From positions 1 through 64,000 of the forward strand of contig NZ_ALXE01000022.1 in assembly GCF_000295955.2 (NCBI RefSeq): a stretch of DNA of 64,000 nt, written 5' to 3'. The notes below the pieces were generated by a model. The model made no database searches, was not told where the DNA came from, and saw only the letters and a program-made list of their open reading frames with translations. Below are positions 18,142 through 27,241 of the stretch, piece after piece. The first letter of the stretch is position 1; each line of letters starts with the position of its first letter. Source of the DNA: Pantoea sp. A4. Lineage in GTDB: Bacteria; Pseudomonadota; Gammaproteobacteria; Enterobacterales; Enterobacteriaceae. A program made the position numbers and the translations under genes.

Positions 18142-21100
18142 ATGTCTCAGCCACCCCTTGTTTCCCTGATTATCCTCTGTTCTCATCCCCACTGGCTCGA
18201 TCAAGCCCTGGCGTGCGCGCGGGCGCAAAGCTACCCGAATTGCGAAATCGTGGTGGTGGATAGCAGTGAAAAAACCTTTGTCCGTGAGGTGGTCGAGCCG
18301 TTTTTGGCCCAGCCGGGACACGCGATGCGCTACTACGCTTATCGGGAGGCGGCAGACAAGGTCTATGATTTTGCGCTGCGCCAGAGTGAAGGCGACTATG
18401 TTAAATTCCTTGCCAGTGCGGACCTGTTGGTGCCCGAAGCCATAGCACTAAGCGTGCAGGCACTGGAGCAACATCCTGACTGTAATGTCTTGATCTCACG
18501 CCGCCAGCGTATCGATCCTACCGGTGCGCCGTTAGCGGATATCCTCTCTAACTCACCGGTGGTGGATGAAGACAGTCTGATTGCCGGGGCCGATCTGTTA
18601 GCGTTCCAGTCAACGCTGCACTTTAACCTGTTGGGGGAGCTGAGTGCTTCGGTGATCCGCCGCGCCGCGCTGCAACCTTTACAACCGGACCTATTCACCC
18701 TCGTTGACTCACCGCTGTTTGAAGTAAGTGCGCTGGCGCTGTATGCGCGTCTGGCGGATGCTTCACCGTTTATCTGGCTGCAAGCGCCGCTTTGCCAGAT
18801 TCGCGTGTCAGATGTGTGGCAACAGCCGGGCCAGCGCGAAGGCATCGGGGAAGTCCGGGCTGAGCGTGCCGTCGTGCATGGCTGGCTGCGTCAGCGAGCC
18901 ACGGGGGGAAAACCGCATCTGCATCTGGTGCAGGTTGCCGCGCTGGCGCAACCTACGCACTGGCGCGAACAAAACCTCAGCATGCAGCACTTCGCAAACT
19001 ATAACCTCAGCCAGCGCGATCGCTGGCTGGCACAGCGCACCCTCGCACCCTATCAACACGCCTGGCTACAGCAGCAGCAGCGAGAGGAGATCAGCGTCGC
19101 GGTGATAATCAACACGCCAGAGGGCAGTGAAGCCGCGCTCCAGCAGACGCTGGCCTCCATTCAGCAGTCGGCGCAAACCGGCTGCTGTTTTGTCCCCTTG
19201 ACGCTGGGTTGTGTGACGCAGTCTGGGGTTGAACACATCGAGACAGACGTAGCGCAGCGTATTGCCACGCTGAACGCGATCCTGCCCACGCGTGAAGAAG
19301 CCTGGTTTATCTTCCTTCAGGCGGGGGATCGTTTCCTCTCTTCCGGTGTGGTGGCGTTGAGCAACGTATTGCCACAGGCTGAATCTTGCTATGCGCTGTA
19401 TGCGGATGGTTTCTTCCCGCTGGAGGGCAAACCGCTGGGGATGGCGTTCCGCCCGGACTTTAACCTCGATCTGATCCTCAGCGCTCCCCGGACGATGGCC
19501 AGCCACTGGCTGTTCCGGCGTGAGCTGCTGGCCGCCGCTGGAGGGCTAGACCCGGCTTATCCGCAGGCCGCCGAGTACGATCTGATCCTGAAACTGATTG
19601 CCACCCAGGGCGGAAGTGGTATCGGGCATCTTGCCGAACCGCTGCTGGAAGCGCCGCTCTCTACGCGCAACAGCGAGCAGGACCATCAGGTGCTGCGTAA
19701 CCATTTGCAGCAGCGCGGCTACCCTGATGCGCAAATCAGCGGCGATCGCTATCAAAACCACTGCATTAATTACCAGCACGGCCAGCAGCCGAAAGTCAGC
19801 CTGATTATCCTTGCCAACTGGCACTTAGCGTCGCTGATCACCTGCGTCACCTCGCTGCTGGAGAAAACCGATTATCTGCATTACGAAATGCTGGTGGTTG
19901 CCGATAACCAGGCCTCGCCAGAGCGCAGTCAGTGGCTGGCGGATCTGGCGAGCATTGATCCACAACGTATCCGTATCCTGTATGCCGAGGGTGAATTTCA
20001 GCGCAGTGCTATGGCGAACCTCGCGGCGCAGCAGGCGCAGGGTGAGTACCTGGCGTTTATCCACAGTGAACTGGCGATGATCGAGGGGGACTGGCTGGCG
20101 CAGCTGCTCAATCATGCCCAGCGGCCGGAAGTGGGTATTGTGGGCGGCAAACAGTTGGCGGCGGGCAATAAGATCCGCCATGCAGGCTATATTCTTGGGG
20201 TGAATGGCGCGGCAACCGAGGCGTTTCGTGGGCAAAATGATGGTGAGGCCAGCTTTATGGGACGTCATCAGCAGGATCAAAACCTCAGTGCGGTCTCTGC
20301 CGACTTTATGCTGGTGCGGCGGGAACTGTTCGCCTCTTTAGGCGGATTTGACACCGGGATCGCGCAGTTTGATGACGTCGACTTCTGCCTACGCAGTCGC
20401 GAGGCCGGGTATTTAACCGTATGGACTCCACGCAGTCGCGCCTACCGTCCGGCAGCGCGCCATAATCCTTATGCCAGCCAGTCGCTGTTGTCGGCCAAAC
20501 AGCAGAAGCAGGAGCATGATGCGGTGATGTACCGGCGTTGGGCACCGCAGATCATCCACGATCCGGCGTTTAACGCGAACCTCTCGGTGCGCAGCCGTCA
20601 GTTTGAAATGAGCAGCGACAGCGCCCTGAACTGGGACCCGCTTAATCGTCCTGGATTGCCGAAGTTTATGGTGAGTCCGGGAGACCGCTTTGGATGTGGT
20701 TACTACCGCATGATTACCCCGCTGGAGGCGATGCAGGAGGAGGGGCGCGGCGAAGGGAAACTGATTGATCGCTTGCCAACCCACGTTGAACTGGCGCGCT
20801 ATCAGCCCGATACCCTGATCGTCCAGCGTCGTTACAGCGAGTCGTTCCAGGAGTGGATGGGCCAGGTCCGGGCCATTTCGCAAACCTATCGCGTGTTCGA
20901 GTTAGATGACTATCTCATCAATCTGCCGCTGAAAAACCATCACCGCAAAGACTTCACCGCTGATACCAACCGGCTATTGCGTAAGACGCTGCGCTTCTTT
21001 GATCGCTTCGTAGTCTCCACCTCGCCGCTAGCTGAGGCGCTGGCCGACATGCACAGCAACATTCGGGTGGTGAATAACCGCCTGCCGGTGGCGTGGTGGG

Positions 21101-21639
21101 GATCGTTACACAGCCTGCGTAACCAGGGACGCAAGCCACGCATCGGCTGGGCAGGGGGGTCCAGTCACACTGGCGATCTGGAGATGATTGCCGATGTGGT
21201 GAAAGCCTTTGCCGGTGAGGTCGAGTGGGTGTTTCTCGGCATGTGTCCGCCTAAATTACGGCCTTACGTGCATGAACTGCACGCCGCGGTAGATATTCGC
21301 CTCTATCCGCAGAAACTGGCTTCGCTCAATCTCGACCTGGCGCTGGCACCGGTGGAAGACAACCTGTTCAACGCCTGTAAGAGTAACCTGCGCCTGATGG
21401 AGTATGGTGCCTGTGCGATTCCGGTGGTGTGCAGTGATGTGGCCTGTTATCAAGGTGATTTGCCGGTAACGCGCGTGAAAAACCGCTTCAGTGACTGGCG
21501 CAATGCGATTCGCATGCACCTGGATGACAGCGCAGCCAGTGAGAAAATGGGCCTGGCCCTACAGCAGGCGATTCATCAGCAGTGGATGTTAACCGGCAAC
21601 AACGTGGTGGAATGGGCGCAAGCCTGGACGTCGGAGTAG
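18142..21639 (+). CDS. Four-module glycosyltransferase, probable flagellin glycosyltransferase
   Basis: A 1165-residue soluble protein built of three GT-A (GT2-like) modules and one GT-B (GT4-like) module. Module 1 starts at VSLIILCSHPH (about 7), module 2 at ISVAVIINT (about 315), module 3 at VSLIILANWH (about 550), and the GT-B module runs from about 842 with GWAGGSSHTG (about 1001) and RLMEYGACAIPVV (about 1083). The usual DxD metal motif is replaced by SAD, AGD and HSE in modules 1 to 3. The size and module mix recall FgtA-type flagellin glycosyltransferases of Pseudomonas. AGGAG lies 12 bases before ATG 18142. Its place in the fliC-fliA interval beside deoxysugar genes supports a role in flagellin glycosylation; surface polysaccharide synthesis is the alternative. 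Confidence 0.82.
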   Translation: MSQPPLVSLIILCSHPHWLDQALACARAQSYPNCEIVVVDSSEKTFVREVVEPFLAQPGHAMRYYAYREAADKVYDFALRQSEGDYVKFLASADLLVPEAIALSVQALEQHPDCNVLISRRQRIDPTGAPLADILSNSPVVDEDSLIAGADLLAFQSTLHFNLLGELSASVIRRAALQPLQPDLFTLVDSPLFEVSALALYARLADASPFIWLQAPLCQIRVSDVWQQPGQREGIGEVRAERAVVHGWLRQRATGGKPHLHLVQVAALAQPTHWREQNLSMQHFANYNLSQRDRWLAQRTLAPYQHAWLQQQQREEISVAVIINTPEGSEAALQQTLASIQQSAQTGCCFVPLTLGCVTQSGVEHIETDVAQRIATLNAILPTREEAWFIFLQAGDRFLSSGVVALSNVLPQAESCYALYADGFFPLEGKPLGMAFRPDFNLDLILSAPRTMASHWLFRRELLAAAGGLDPAYPQAAEYDLILKLIATQGGSGIGHLAEPLLEAPLSTRNSEQDHQVLRNHLQQRGYPDAQISGDRYQNHCINYQHGQQPKVSLIILANWHLASLITCVTSLLEKTDYLHYEMLVVADNQASPERSQWLADLASIDPQRIRILYAEGEFQRSAMANLAAQQAQGEYLAFIHSELAMIEGDWLAQLLNHAQRPEVGIVGGKQLAAGNKIRHAGYILGVNGAATEAFRGQNDGEASFMGRHQQDQNLSAVSADFMLVRRELFASLGGFDTGIAQFDDVDFCLRSREAGYLTVWTPRSRAYRPAARHNPYASQSLLSAKQQKQEHDAVMYRRWAPQIIHDPAFNANLSVRSRQFEMSSDSALNWDPLNRPGLPKFMVSPGDRFGCGYYRMITPLEAMQEEGRGEGKLIDRLPTHVELARYQPDTLIVQRRYSESFQEWMGQVRAISQTYRVFELDDYLINLPLKNHHRKDFTADTNRLLRKTLRFFDRFVVSTSPLAEALADMHSNIRVVNNRLPVAWWGSLHSLRNQGRKPRIGWAGGSSHTGDLEMIADVVKAFAGEVEWVFLGMCPPKLRPYVHELHAAVDIRLYPQKLASLNLDLALAPVEDNLFNACKSNLRLMEYGACAIPVVCSDVACYQGDLPVTRVKNRFSDWRNAIRMHLDDSAASEKMGLALQQAIHQQWMLTGNNVVEWAQAWTSE

Positions 21640-21647
21640 TGAAACAG

Positions 21648-21667
21648 GGGCAGCCTGCGGGCTGCCC
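21648..21667. terminator. Stem-loop between glycosyltransferase and reductase genes
   Basis: GGGCAGCC (21648-21655) and GGCTGCCC (21660-21667) form a perfect GC-rich 8-bp stem with a 4-base loop between two convergent stop codons. There is no clear T tract on either strand. Confidence 0.55.
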
Positions 21668-21673
21668 AAAGGG

Positions 21674-22513
21674 TTATAGCGGGAGGTTACACACGCCGTA
21701 CAGTGCCGGAGGCAGTGCGGCTTTGTTATCCGGTGAGCCCAGCAGTAACAGATGCTCGGCGTTATAACCGGCGGCAACCCCCAGCGCCAGATCGCGCAGA
21801 GCAATCGGTTGACCGGAACAGACATTAAACGCACCGCAGGCCTGCTGCATCAGCGCATTCACGATCATGCCCGCAGCCTGTTTGACGTCCAGATAGTCGC
21901 GCTGAATATCGGGGTAATCAATCGTGGCCGTCTCCCCCCTGGCAAACCGCTCATGCAGGTAGCTGACTAAGCGTCCGGACTTTTCGTTTTCCCCAAACAG
22001 ATAGAACAGACGATACCAGGCAAAGCGGGTCTCACTGCGCGAGAATAGCTGTTGCAACAGCGAATAGGTGGCGGCTTTGCTGGTGCCATAGAGTGAATTA
22101 GCGCGCAGTGGCGAGTCGACGGTCAGGGGTGAACTGTCATGGCTGTATTCAAAGCAGGTGCCAATCCCGGCAAAGTGCTGCACCCCTTCCGCGATACAGG
22201 CCTGCGCCAGATTGAGCGTACCCTGCATGCACTCCAGATTCGCCGGGGTGTTGAGATAGTCTTTGGGATCGACGTACCAGGCCGCATGCAGCACAGTATC
22301 AATGCCTTGCAACTGTGTGCGCCACCACGCAACCGACTTATCAAACAGCGAGTCGGTCACCAGGGTCTGCACAATTTTTGCCTCTCCCGCCAGCGCGAGC
22401 GGCGTCGGGCGGCGCACCACCAGCGTAAGTTTCACATCCTGTTGCAGCAGTTGTTGCACCAGCGCCTGGCCGACAAACCCATTCGCGCCGGTGAGCAGAA
22501 TATGTCTGGTCAT
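21674..22513 (-). CDS. NAD-dependent epimerase/reductase for a nucleotide deoxysugar
   Basis: A 279-residue extended short-chain dehydrogenase with the NAD(P) motif GANGFVG (residues 9-15) and the catalytic YGTSK (Tyr-x-x-x-Lys, about 141-145). It most likely performs the last step, reduction of the C4 keto group of a CDP-4-keto-6-deoxyhexose, because it ends a run of ddhA, ddhB and an epimerase gene. It overlaps the epimerase gene by four bases (ATGA), so they are translationally coupled. CDP-abequose/paratose-type synthases are relatives, but no ddhC dehydrase is present, so a 6-deoxy rather than 3,6-dideoxy product is expected. Confidence 0.82.
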   Translation of the reverse strand: MTRHILLTGANGFVGQALVQQLLQQDVKLTLVVRRPTPLALAGEAKIVQTLVTDSLFDKSVAWWRTQLQGIDTVLHAAWYVDPKDYLNTPANLECMQGTLNLAQACIAEGVQHFAGIGTCFEYSHDSSPLTVDSPLRANSLYGTSKAATYSLLQQLFSRSETRFAWYRLFYLFGENEKSGRLVSYLHERFARGETATIDYPDIQRDYLDVKQAAGMIVNALMQQACGAFNVCSGQPIALRDLALGVAAGYNAEHLLLLGSPDNKAALPPALYGVCNLPL

Positions 22514-23055
22514 GGCTGTGCCTCGCGCTGCGCCAGAAACGGCTGTGATTGATCCTTCTCACTGATCACCGTGGGCGCGATCGGCCATTCAATCCCAAAG
22601 GCCGGATCGTTCCAGGCGTAGCACTCTTCAGACTGCGGGGCATAGCCTTGTGAAACCTGGTAGAACAGGGTGGCATTATCGGTCAGCGTGATCAGGCCAT
22701 GCAGGCAGCCAGCGGGGATATAGAACGCATTTTGCTGCTCGCTGCACAGCGTGACGCCATGCCATTGCAGGTAGCTGGGCGAATCGGGGCGCATATCCAC
22801 TGCAACATCAAACACTTGCCCATGCAGTGCTCGTACCACTTTGACTTCGCCGTGGGGATCGCGCTGGCGATGCAGGCCGCGTAGCGTGCCGCGCTGAGGG
22901 TTCTGCAACAGGTTGCTCTGCGGGAAGTCGCCATGCAGACCGGCAGCGATAAAATCCTGCTGGCAGAACAGGCGGGTGTACGCCCCGCGCTGATCGCGAA
23001 AAGCGCGGGATTGCAGGACAAAGGCGCCGGCAATCGGGGTGGGGATCAGTTCCAT
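22510..23055 (-). CDS. RfbC-like cupin epimerase, CDP-sugar pathway
   Basis: A 181-residue protein of the dTDP-4-dehydrorhamnose 3,5-epimerase fold (double-stranded beta-helix cupin). The motif TLRGLHRQ carries the catalytic His (about 62), and DVAVDMRPDSP and IPAGCLHGL are the usual second and third blocks. It differs clearly from the second RfbC at 25815 and lies between ddhB and the reductase. I therefore infer that it epimerises CDP-4-keto-6-deoxyglucose at C3 and/or C5 rather than the dTDP sugar. It starts 10 bases after the ddhB stop. Confidence 0.83.
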   Translation of the reverse strand: MELIPTPIAGAFVLQSRAFRDQRGAYTRLFCQQDFIAAGLHGDFPQSNLLQNPQRGTLRGLHRQRDPHGEVKVVRALHGQVFDVAVDMRPDSPSYLQWHGVTLCSEQQNAFYIPAGCLHGLITLTDNATLFYQVSQGYAPQSEECYAWNDPAFGIEWPIAPTVISEKDQSQPFLAQREAQP

Positions 23056-23064
23056 CAGGTTATC

Positions 23065-24141
23065 TCACTGGTCAGTCGTAAGTTGTTGGTAATCATTCAG
23101 CTGTTGCAGGCTAAACGCGCGCATATCCCGCTGTTGGCCTGCGTGTTGATACCACGCATGGGTCAGACGCAGGGTGTCACCGATCGACAGCGCAGAGCGC
23201 CAGCCGAGCGTGCGGTCAGCCAGCGTGGAGTCGAGATAAAGATGAGGGGATTCATGATAGTGGGCCGCCACGGTCTCCACCGTCTGTGGGGTCTCTGCTG
23301 CCAGCCGATTCAGCGCCGCGATCAGGTCGTGGGTGGTGAGCTGGTCACTCTCGCGCGGGCCAAAGTTAAGTGCCACCGGGTAATCAACCGGATGGCGGTG
23401 CAGATATTCTGCATACAGCAGGTAACCACGCACCGATTCCAGCACGTGCTGCCAAGGCCGTACCGCCTGCGGATAGCGCAATGCCAGCGGCTGGTTCTGT
23501 TGGCGGGCGCGATAATAGTCAGGAATCAGTCGCTCTTCGGCCCAGTCACCCCCGCCAATCACATTGCCTGCGCGCGCGGTGGCGAGGGCAACGCCGCTGT
23601 GGCGAAAGTAGCTGTCGCGGTAGGACGCGCACAGCAGTTCAGTCATGGCTTTGGAGGCGCTGTAAGGATCGTGCCCCCCCAGTGCATCCTGTTCGGTAAA
23701 CGCCACCACTTTATCTTTCTCATGGCGATACACTTTATCCGTGGTGATCACCACCACGGTTTTTACGCTGGGGAGCTGACGCAGCGCCTCCAGCACATTG
23801 GCGCTGCCGCTGACGTTGCACTGCCAGGTGTAGTTGGGATCGCGATAGGCGTGGTTGACCAGCGGTTGTGCCGCGAGGTGAAACACAATCTCTGCTTCGC
23901 TCTCAAGGATGCGCGCAGTTAACGCCTGCGCATCGCGGATATCGCAGTGGTGCTGTGTCAGGCCCGTCATGGCCACCCGGTGAAAGTGCGCATCAGGGTG
24001 TGGGTTCTCCAGCGAGATGCCGTAAACCTGCGCCCCCATAGAGGTCAGCCACAGCGTGAGCCACGAGCCTTTAAAGCCGTTGTGCCCGGTGACCAGCACG
24101 CGTTTGTTGTGCCAGAAAGCGCGGTCTACCATAGCTTCCAT
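23065..24141 (-). CDS. rfbG: CDP-glucose 4,6-dehydratase
   Basis: This enzyme (also called DdhB) removes water from CDP-D-glucose to give CDP-4-keto-6-deoxyglucose, the branch point for CDP-linked deoxysugars. The 358-residue protein has the NAD motif GHNGFKGSW (about 19-27), typical of this family, and the catalytic YSASK motif (about 155). I choose ATG 24141 because GGGAGG stands 9 bases before it. A longer frame from 24162 would put its start ahead of that ribosome site, and a third ATG at 24132 is also possible. The gene overlaps the end of the cytidylyltransferase gene by 16 bases, which argues for coupled translation. Confidence 0.92.
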   Translation of the reverse strand: MEAMVDRAFWHNKRVLVTGHNGFKGSWLTLWLTSMGAQVYGISLENPHPDAHFHRVAMTGLTQHHCDIRDAQALTARILESEAEIVFHLAAQPLVNHAYRDPNYTWQCNVSGSANVLEALRQLPSVKTVVVITTDKVYRHEKDKVVAFTEQDALGGHDPYSASKAMTELLCASYRDSYFRHSGVALATARAGNVIGGGDWAEERLIPDYYRARQQNQPLALRYPQAVRPWQHVLESVRGYLLYAEYLHRHPVDYPVALNFGPRESDQLTTHDLIAALNRLAAETPQTVETVAAHYHESPHLYLDSTLADRTLGWRSALSIGDTLRLTHAWYQHAGQQRDMRAFSLQQLNDYQQLTTDQ

Positions 24142-24896
24142 GGTGCTTTTCCTCCCTGCCACAGCTCTTCGAGATAGACTTTTTCCCGCAGCGTGTCCAT
24201 CGGTTGCCAGAAGCCGTTATGCATATAGCCTGCGAGTTGACCACTGTTCGCCAGCGTTTCTAAGGGCCCGGTTTCCCACACGGTGCTGTCATCTTCAATC
24301 AGGTCGATGACCGAAGGGTCGAGAATAAAGAAGCCGCCGTTGATGCGTGCGGAGGGATCGCGCGGTTTTTCCGAGAAGTTGGTGACCCGGAATCCGTCGG
24401 AGTGCAGCGTGCCAAAGCGAGCGGGTGGGATCACGGTACACATGGTGGCTTTCAGGCCGTGAGACAGGTGGAAATCCAGCTCTTCACGCAGGTTGATATC
24501 GCCTACGCCGTCGCCATAGGTCAGCATAAATGGCTCGTCTGGCGGCAAATACGATTTTATGCGTTTGATTCTGCCGCCGGTCATGGCCCCGATACCGGTA
24601 TCGACAATCGTCACTTTCCAGTCAGGCGCAGCGCAGTGGTGGTACTCCACCGTGTGTTTCGCCAGATCAACGGTAATATCGTTGTGATGCAGCACGATAT
24701 TGGCGAAATACTCTTTGATCTGATAGCCCTTATAGCCCACGCACACGATAAATTCGTTAAAGCCGTGATGGGAGTAAATGTTCATGATGTGCCACAGAAT
24801 CGGCTTATCCCCAATTTCGACCAGCGGTTTGGGGCGAATAACGGTCTCTTCTGAGAGGCGGGAGCCTAATCCGCCCGCGAGGATAACGACTTTCAT
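24126..24896 (-). CDS. rfbF: Glucose-1-phosphate cytidylyltransferase
   Basis: This enzyme (DdhA) makes CDP-glucose from glucose-1-phosphate and CTP, the first step of the CDP-deoxysugar route. The 256-residue protein (E. coli/Salmonella family about 257) begins MKVVILAGGLGSRLSEET, the nucleotidyltransferase P-loop-like signature, followed by RPKPLVEIGDKPILWHIM. The metal-binding Asp is in LTYGDGVGD. It heads the CDP block (rfbF, rfbG, epimerase, reductase), whose genes overlap or are separated by no more than 10 bases. Confidence 0.95.
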   Translation of the reverse strand: MKVVILAGGLGSRLSEETVIRPKPLVEIGDKPILWHIMNIYSHHGFNEFIVCVGYKGYQIKEYFANIVLHHNDITVDLAKHTVEYHHCAAPDWKVTIVDTGIGAMTGGRIKRIKSYLPPDEPFMLTYGDGVGDINLREELDFHLSHGLKATMCTVIPPARFGTLHSDGFRVTNFSEKPRDPSARINGGFFILDPSVIDLIEDDSTVWETGPLETLANSGQLAGYMHNGFWQPMDTLREKVYLEELWQGGKAPWKLW

Positions 24897-24920
24897 AAAA
24901 ATAACCCTGAGTAAGAGAAG

Positions 24921-25727
24921 TTAAACACCACGCTGATAAACGCCGGATGACGTTACGCTATGCACCGTGCCAAAAAGGTTTTTGGGAATATTGTTGTTGC
25001 AGGTGGCTGTCACGTCGCGCAGCAGCAGGAAGCTGCCGAGGCGCTCCTGACAAAACGCCAGCGCCCGCTTTTGATAGGGATCGGCTACATTCACCGGTTG
25101 ATGCTGGGCGATAAAGGCAGTGGCGACCTTTTCCAGCGCGCTGAACGTCTCTTGCCACCAGCTCAGGGGATAGGTTCCCAGCTCAATACCGCCAATCACC
25201 AGCCACGGGCACTGTAAAAAGGTGTGGCTTTCGGCTGCCGTCAGCACGCCCAGATCTACCGCCAGCGCGGTATAACGCAGCAGGTCAGCAATGTGGTGAC
25301 ACTCGACATATTGCTGATAGAGGGAACCGACCTGTAATAAAGAGGAGAACAACAGGCTCTGCCCTGGCTCTGGATCTGCCGACGGCACAAGGGATGCGGC
25401 CTCAGCCACCGAGAGTTCATGGGTGCCGCCATACACGTTTGAAGGGCGACCATAGCGCTCGCGCGTGACGAACTTGCGGTATTGCCACAGGGTCACGCAT
25501 TCATCACTTTGCGCGGTTGTCTGTAACAAGTGGTTGATCACCATCGGGCCAAAACCGCCAGAGAGTTTCTGGTGTAACGTCTGACCTTCCGGGATCAGGT
25601 CGTAGCCGTAATGGATCTTTCTCCCGTCGGGATTAACAGGGGGAGTGGCATTCAGCCAGATAATTTCTGCCTCAGCAGGCAGGGAAAAGCAGGGTAATTC
25701 CTGATGGCATATGACGTAAATGGGCAT
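24921..25727 (-). CDS. Uncharacterised protein of the glycan island
   Basis: A 268-residue protein I do not recognise with confidence. I start it at ATG 25727 (MPIYVICHQELPCF); the longer frame begins with TTG inside a terminator stem and is unlikely. There is no signal peptide or membrane segment. The opening beta-strand and the segment TLWQYRKFVTRERYG (about 100-114) faintly recall DUF4422-type putative glycosyltransferases, where a similar YRR/YRK stretch follows a dinucleotide-binding half. Its place inside the deoxysugar island, just before rfbF, supports a glycan-related job. It could equally be an adaptor for the large glycosyltransferase. Confidence 0.6.
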   Translation of the reverse strand: MPIYVICHQELPCFSLPAEAEIIWLNATPPVNPDGRKIHYGYDLIPEGQTLHQKLSGGFGPMVINHLLQTTAQSDECVTLWQYRKFVTRERYGRPSNVYGGTHELSVAEAASLVPSADPEPGQSLLFSSLLQVGSLYQQYVECHHIADLLRYTALAVDLGVLTAAESHTFLQCPWLVIGGIELGTYPLSWWQETFSALEKVATAFIAQHQPVNVADPYQKRALAFCQERLGSFLLLRDVTATCNNNIPKNLFGTVHSVTSSGVYQRGV

Positions 25728-25770
25728 TAGCTGCGTCCGCACACACGAGATTAAGTGAAAAAGCTTAAAG

Positions 25771-25809
25771 GGCGGTTGGCGTTTCAATACGCCAATAAAC
25801 CGCCTTTTT
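25771..25809. terminator. Strong stem-loop after the rfbA-rfbC pair
   Basis: GGCGGTTGGCGT (25771-25782) pairs with ACGCCAA and ACCGCC (25789-25804, a three-base bulge between them). TTTTT follows on the plus strand and CTTT on the minus strand. It lies just past the rfbC stop at 25815 on the minus strand and probably separates the rfbAC transcript from the genes further on, at least partly. Confidence 0.75.
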
Positions 25810-25814
25810 AGCGG

Positions 25815-26372
25815 CTATTTGGTGGGATATTGCAAAGAGGCCAACAGCGCCTGGAGCGAAAGCCCGGCGCGGTCTTTGTCTGACAGCTGCGGCGTGCTGA
25901 CGGGCCAGGCGATGTCCACGTCAGCATCTGCCCAGTGCAGGCAGGCTTCATCTTGCGGGCAGTAGTAGTCGGTGCACTTGTATTCGAAATCCGCCTGATC
26001 GCTTAACACCACAAAGCCGTGGGCAAAGCCCGGCGGGATCCACAGCTGCGCCCGGTTCTCGGCGGAGAGCACCGCACCGGCCCATTGGCCCAGCGTGGCG
26101 GATTCAGGGCGGACATCCACCGCCACATCAAATACCGCGCCGTGCACCACGCGCACCAGCTTGCCCTGCGGGCGGGTGCGCTGGAAGTGCATGCCGCGCA
26201 GCACGTGCCGGTGGGATCGGGAGAAGTTATCCTGCACAAAGCACAGGTCTGTTTCGAGCAGCTGCTGGTAGCGCTGCTGTTCAAAGGTTTCGAGGAAGAA
26301 TCCGCGATCGTCGCTAAAGACCCGAGGTTCGATCAGCTTAATCTCGGGCAAATCCAGGGCGCTAACCTTCAT
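25815..26372 (-). CDS. rfbC: dTDP-4-dehydrorhamnose 3,5-epimerase
   Basis: RfbC (RmlC) converts dTDP-4-keto-6-deoxyglucose to dTDP-4-keto-rhamnose. The 185-residue cupin protein has [20 protein letters not shown], with the catalytic His (about 63), then [12 protein letters not shown] and [14 protein letters not shown], all classic for the family. It overlaps rfbA by four bases (ATGA). No rfbB or rfbD is present in the window, so the remaining rhamnose steps must be supplied from elsewhere. Confidence 0.95.
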   Translation of the reverse strand: MKVSALDLPEIKLIEPRVFSDDRGFFLETFEQQRYQQLLETDLCFVQDNFSRSHRHVLRGMHFQRTRPQGKLVRVVHGAVFDVAVDVRPESATLGQWAGAVLSAENRAQLWIPPGFAHGFVVLSDQADFEYKCTDYYCPQDEACLHWADADVDIAWPVSTPQLSDKDRAGLSLQALLASLQYPTK

Positions 26373-27241
26373 GAGGCCTCCTCTGGCAGCAGTTGCAGGT
26401 ACTCGCCGTACTGGGTTTTGCTGAACAGGTGGGCGCGCTGGAGTAAGTCTTCGGCGCTGATCCAGCCTTTGCGCCAGGCGATCTCTTCCAGACAGGCGAC
26501 CTTAAAGCCCTGGCGCTTTTCAATGGTGTGGATGAAATGCGAGGCTTCCAGCAGGCTGTCATGGGTGCCGGTATCCAGCCAGGCAAAACCGCGCCCAAGC
26601 AGTTCCACGTTGAGTAACCCTTGAGCCAGATACATCTGATTCAGTGTGGTGATCTCCAGCTCGCCGCGTGGGGAGGGCTGCACCTGTTTTGCCATCTCAC
26701 AGACGTGCTCATCATAGAAATAGAGGCCGGTTACAGCATAACGAGACTGCGGATTCTGCGGTTTCTCTTCAATGGAGATGGCGCGTTTGTGCTGGTCAAA
26801 GGCCACCACGCCAAACCGCTCAGGGTCCATCACCTGGTAGCCGAACACGGTCGCACCTTCACGGCGTTTACTGACCTCTTCCAGCTTTTTGCCGAAGCTT
26901 TGGCCGAAGAAGATGTTGTCACCCAGCACCAGGGCCGCGCGGTCGCCCGCCAAAAACTGCTCACCAATGATAAATGCCTGCGCCAGACCTTCGGGTTTGG
27001 GCTGCACGGCATACTGCAAATGCAGGCCAAATGCACTGCCGTCCCCCAGCAGACGCTGGAATGAAGGCAGATCTTCCGGGGTGGCAATCAGCAAAATGTC
27101 GCGGATGCCTGCCAGCATCAGCACGGAAAGTGGATAGTAAATCATTGGTTTGTCATAGACCGGGAGCAGTTGTTTCGAGACTCCGCAGGTAATGGGGTAG
27201 AGGCGCGAACCGCTGCCACCCGCCAGGATAATGCCCTTCAT
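26369..27241 (-). CDS. rfbA: Glucose-1-phosphate thymidylyltransferase
   Basis: RfbA (RmlA) makes dTDP-glucose from glucose-1-phosphate and dTTP, the entry step of dTDP-rhamnose synthesis. The 290-residue protein begins [20 protein letters not shown] and has [17 protein letters not shown] and [11 protein letters not shown], the usual nucleotide and metal-binding blocks. I start at ATG 27241, 7 bases after AAGG; the longer frame lacks homology. It is the first gene of the leftward glycan transcripts and diverges from fliA across 260 bases. Confidence 0.95.
   Translation of the reverse strand: MKGIILAGGSGSRLYPITCGVSKQLLPVYDKPMIYYPLSVLMLAGIRDILLIATPEDLPSFQRLLGDGSAFGLHLQYAVQPKPEGLAQAFIIGEQFLAGDRAALVLGDNIFFGQSFGKKLEEVSKRREGATVFGYQVMDPERFGVVAFDQHKRAISIEEKPQNPQSRYAVTGLYFYDEHVCEMAKQVQPSPRGELEITTLNQMYLAQGLLNVELLGRGFAWLDTGTHDSLLEASHFIHTIEKRQGFKVACLEEIAWRKGWISAEDLLQRAHLFSKTQYGEYLQLLPEEAS

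Noticed and set aside
22933..23922. 329-codon open frame opposite rfbG
   Set aside because: The opposite strand encodes a clear CDP-glucose 4,6-dehydratase with motifs in place; the frame is a shadow.
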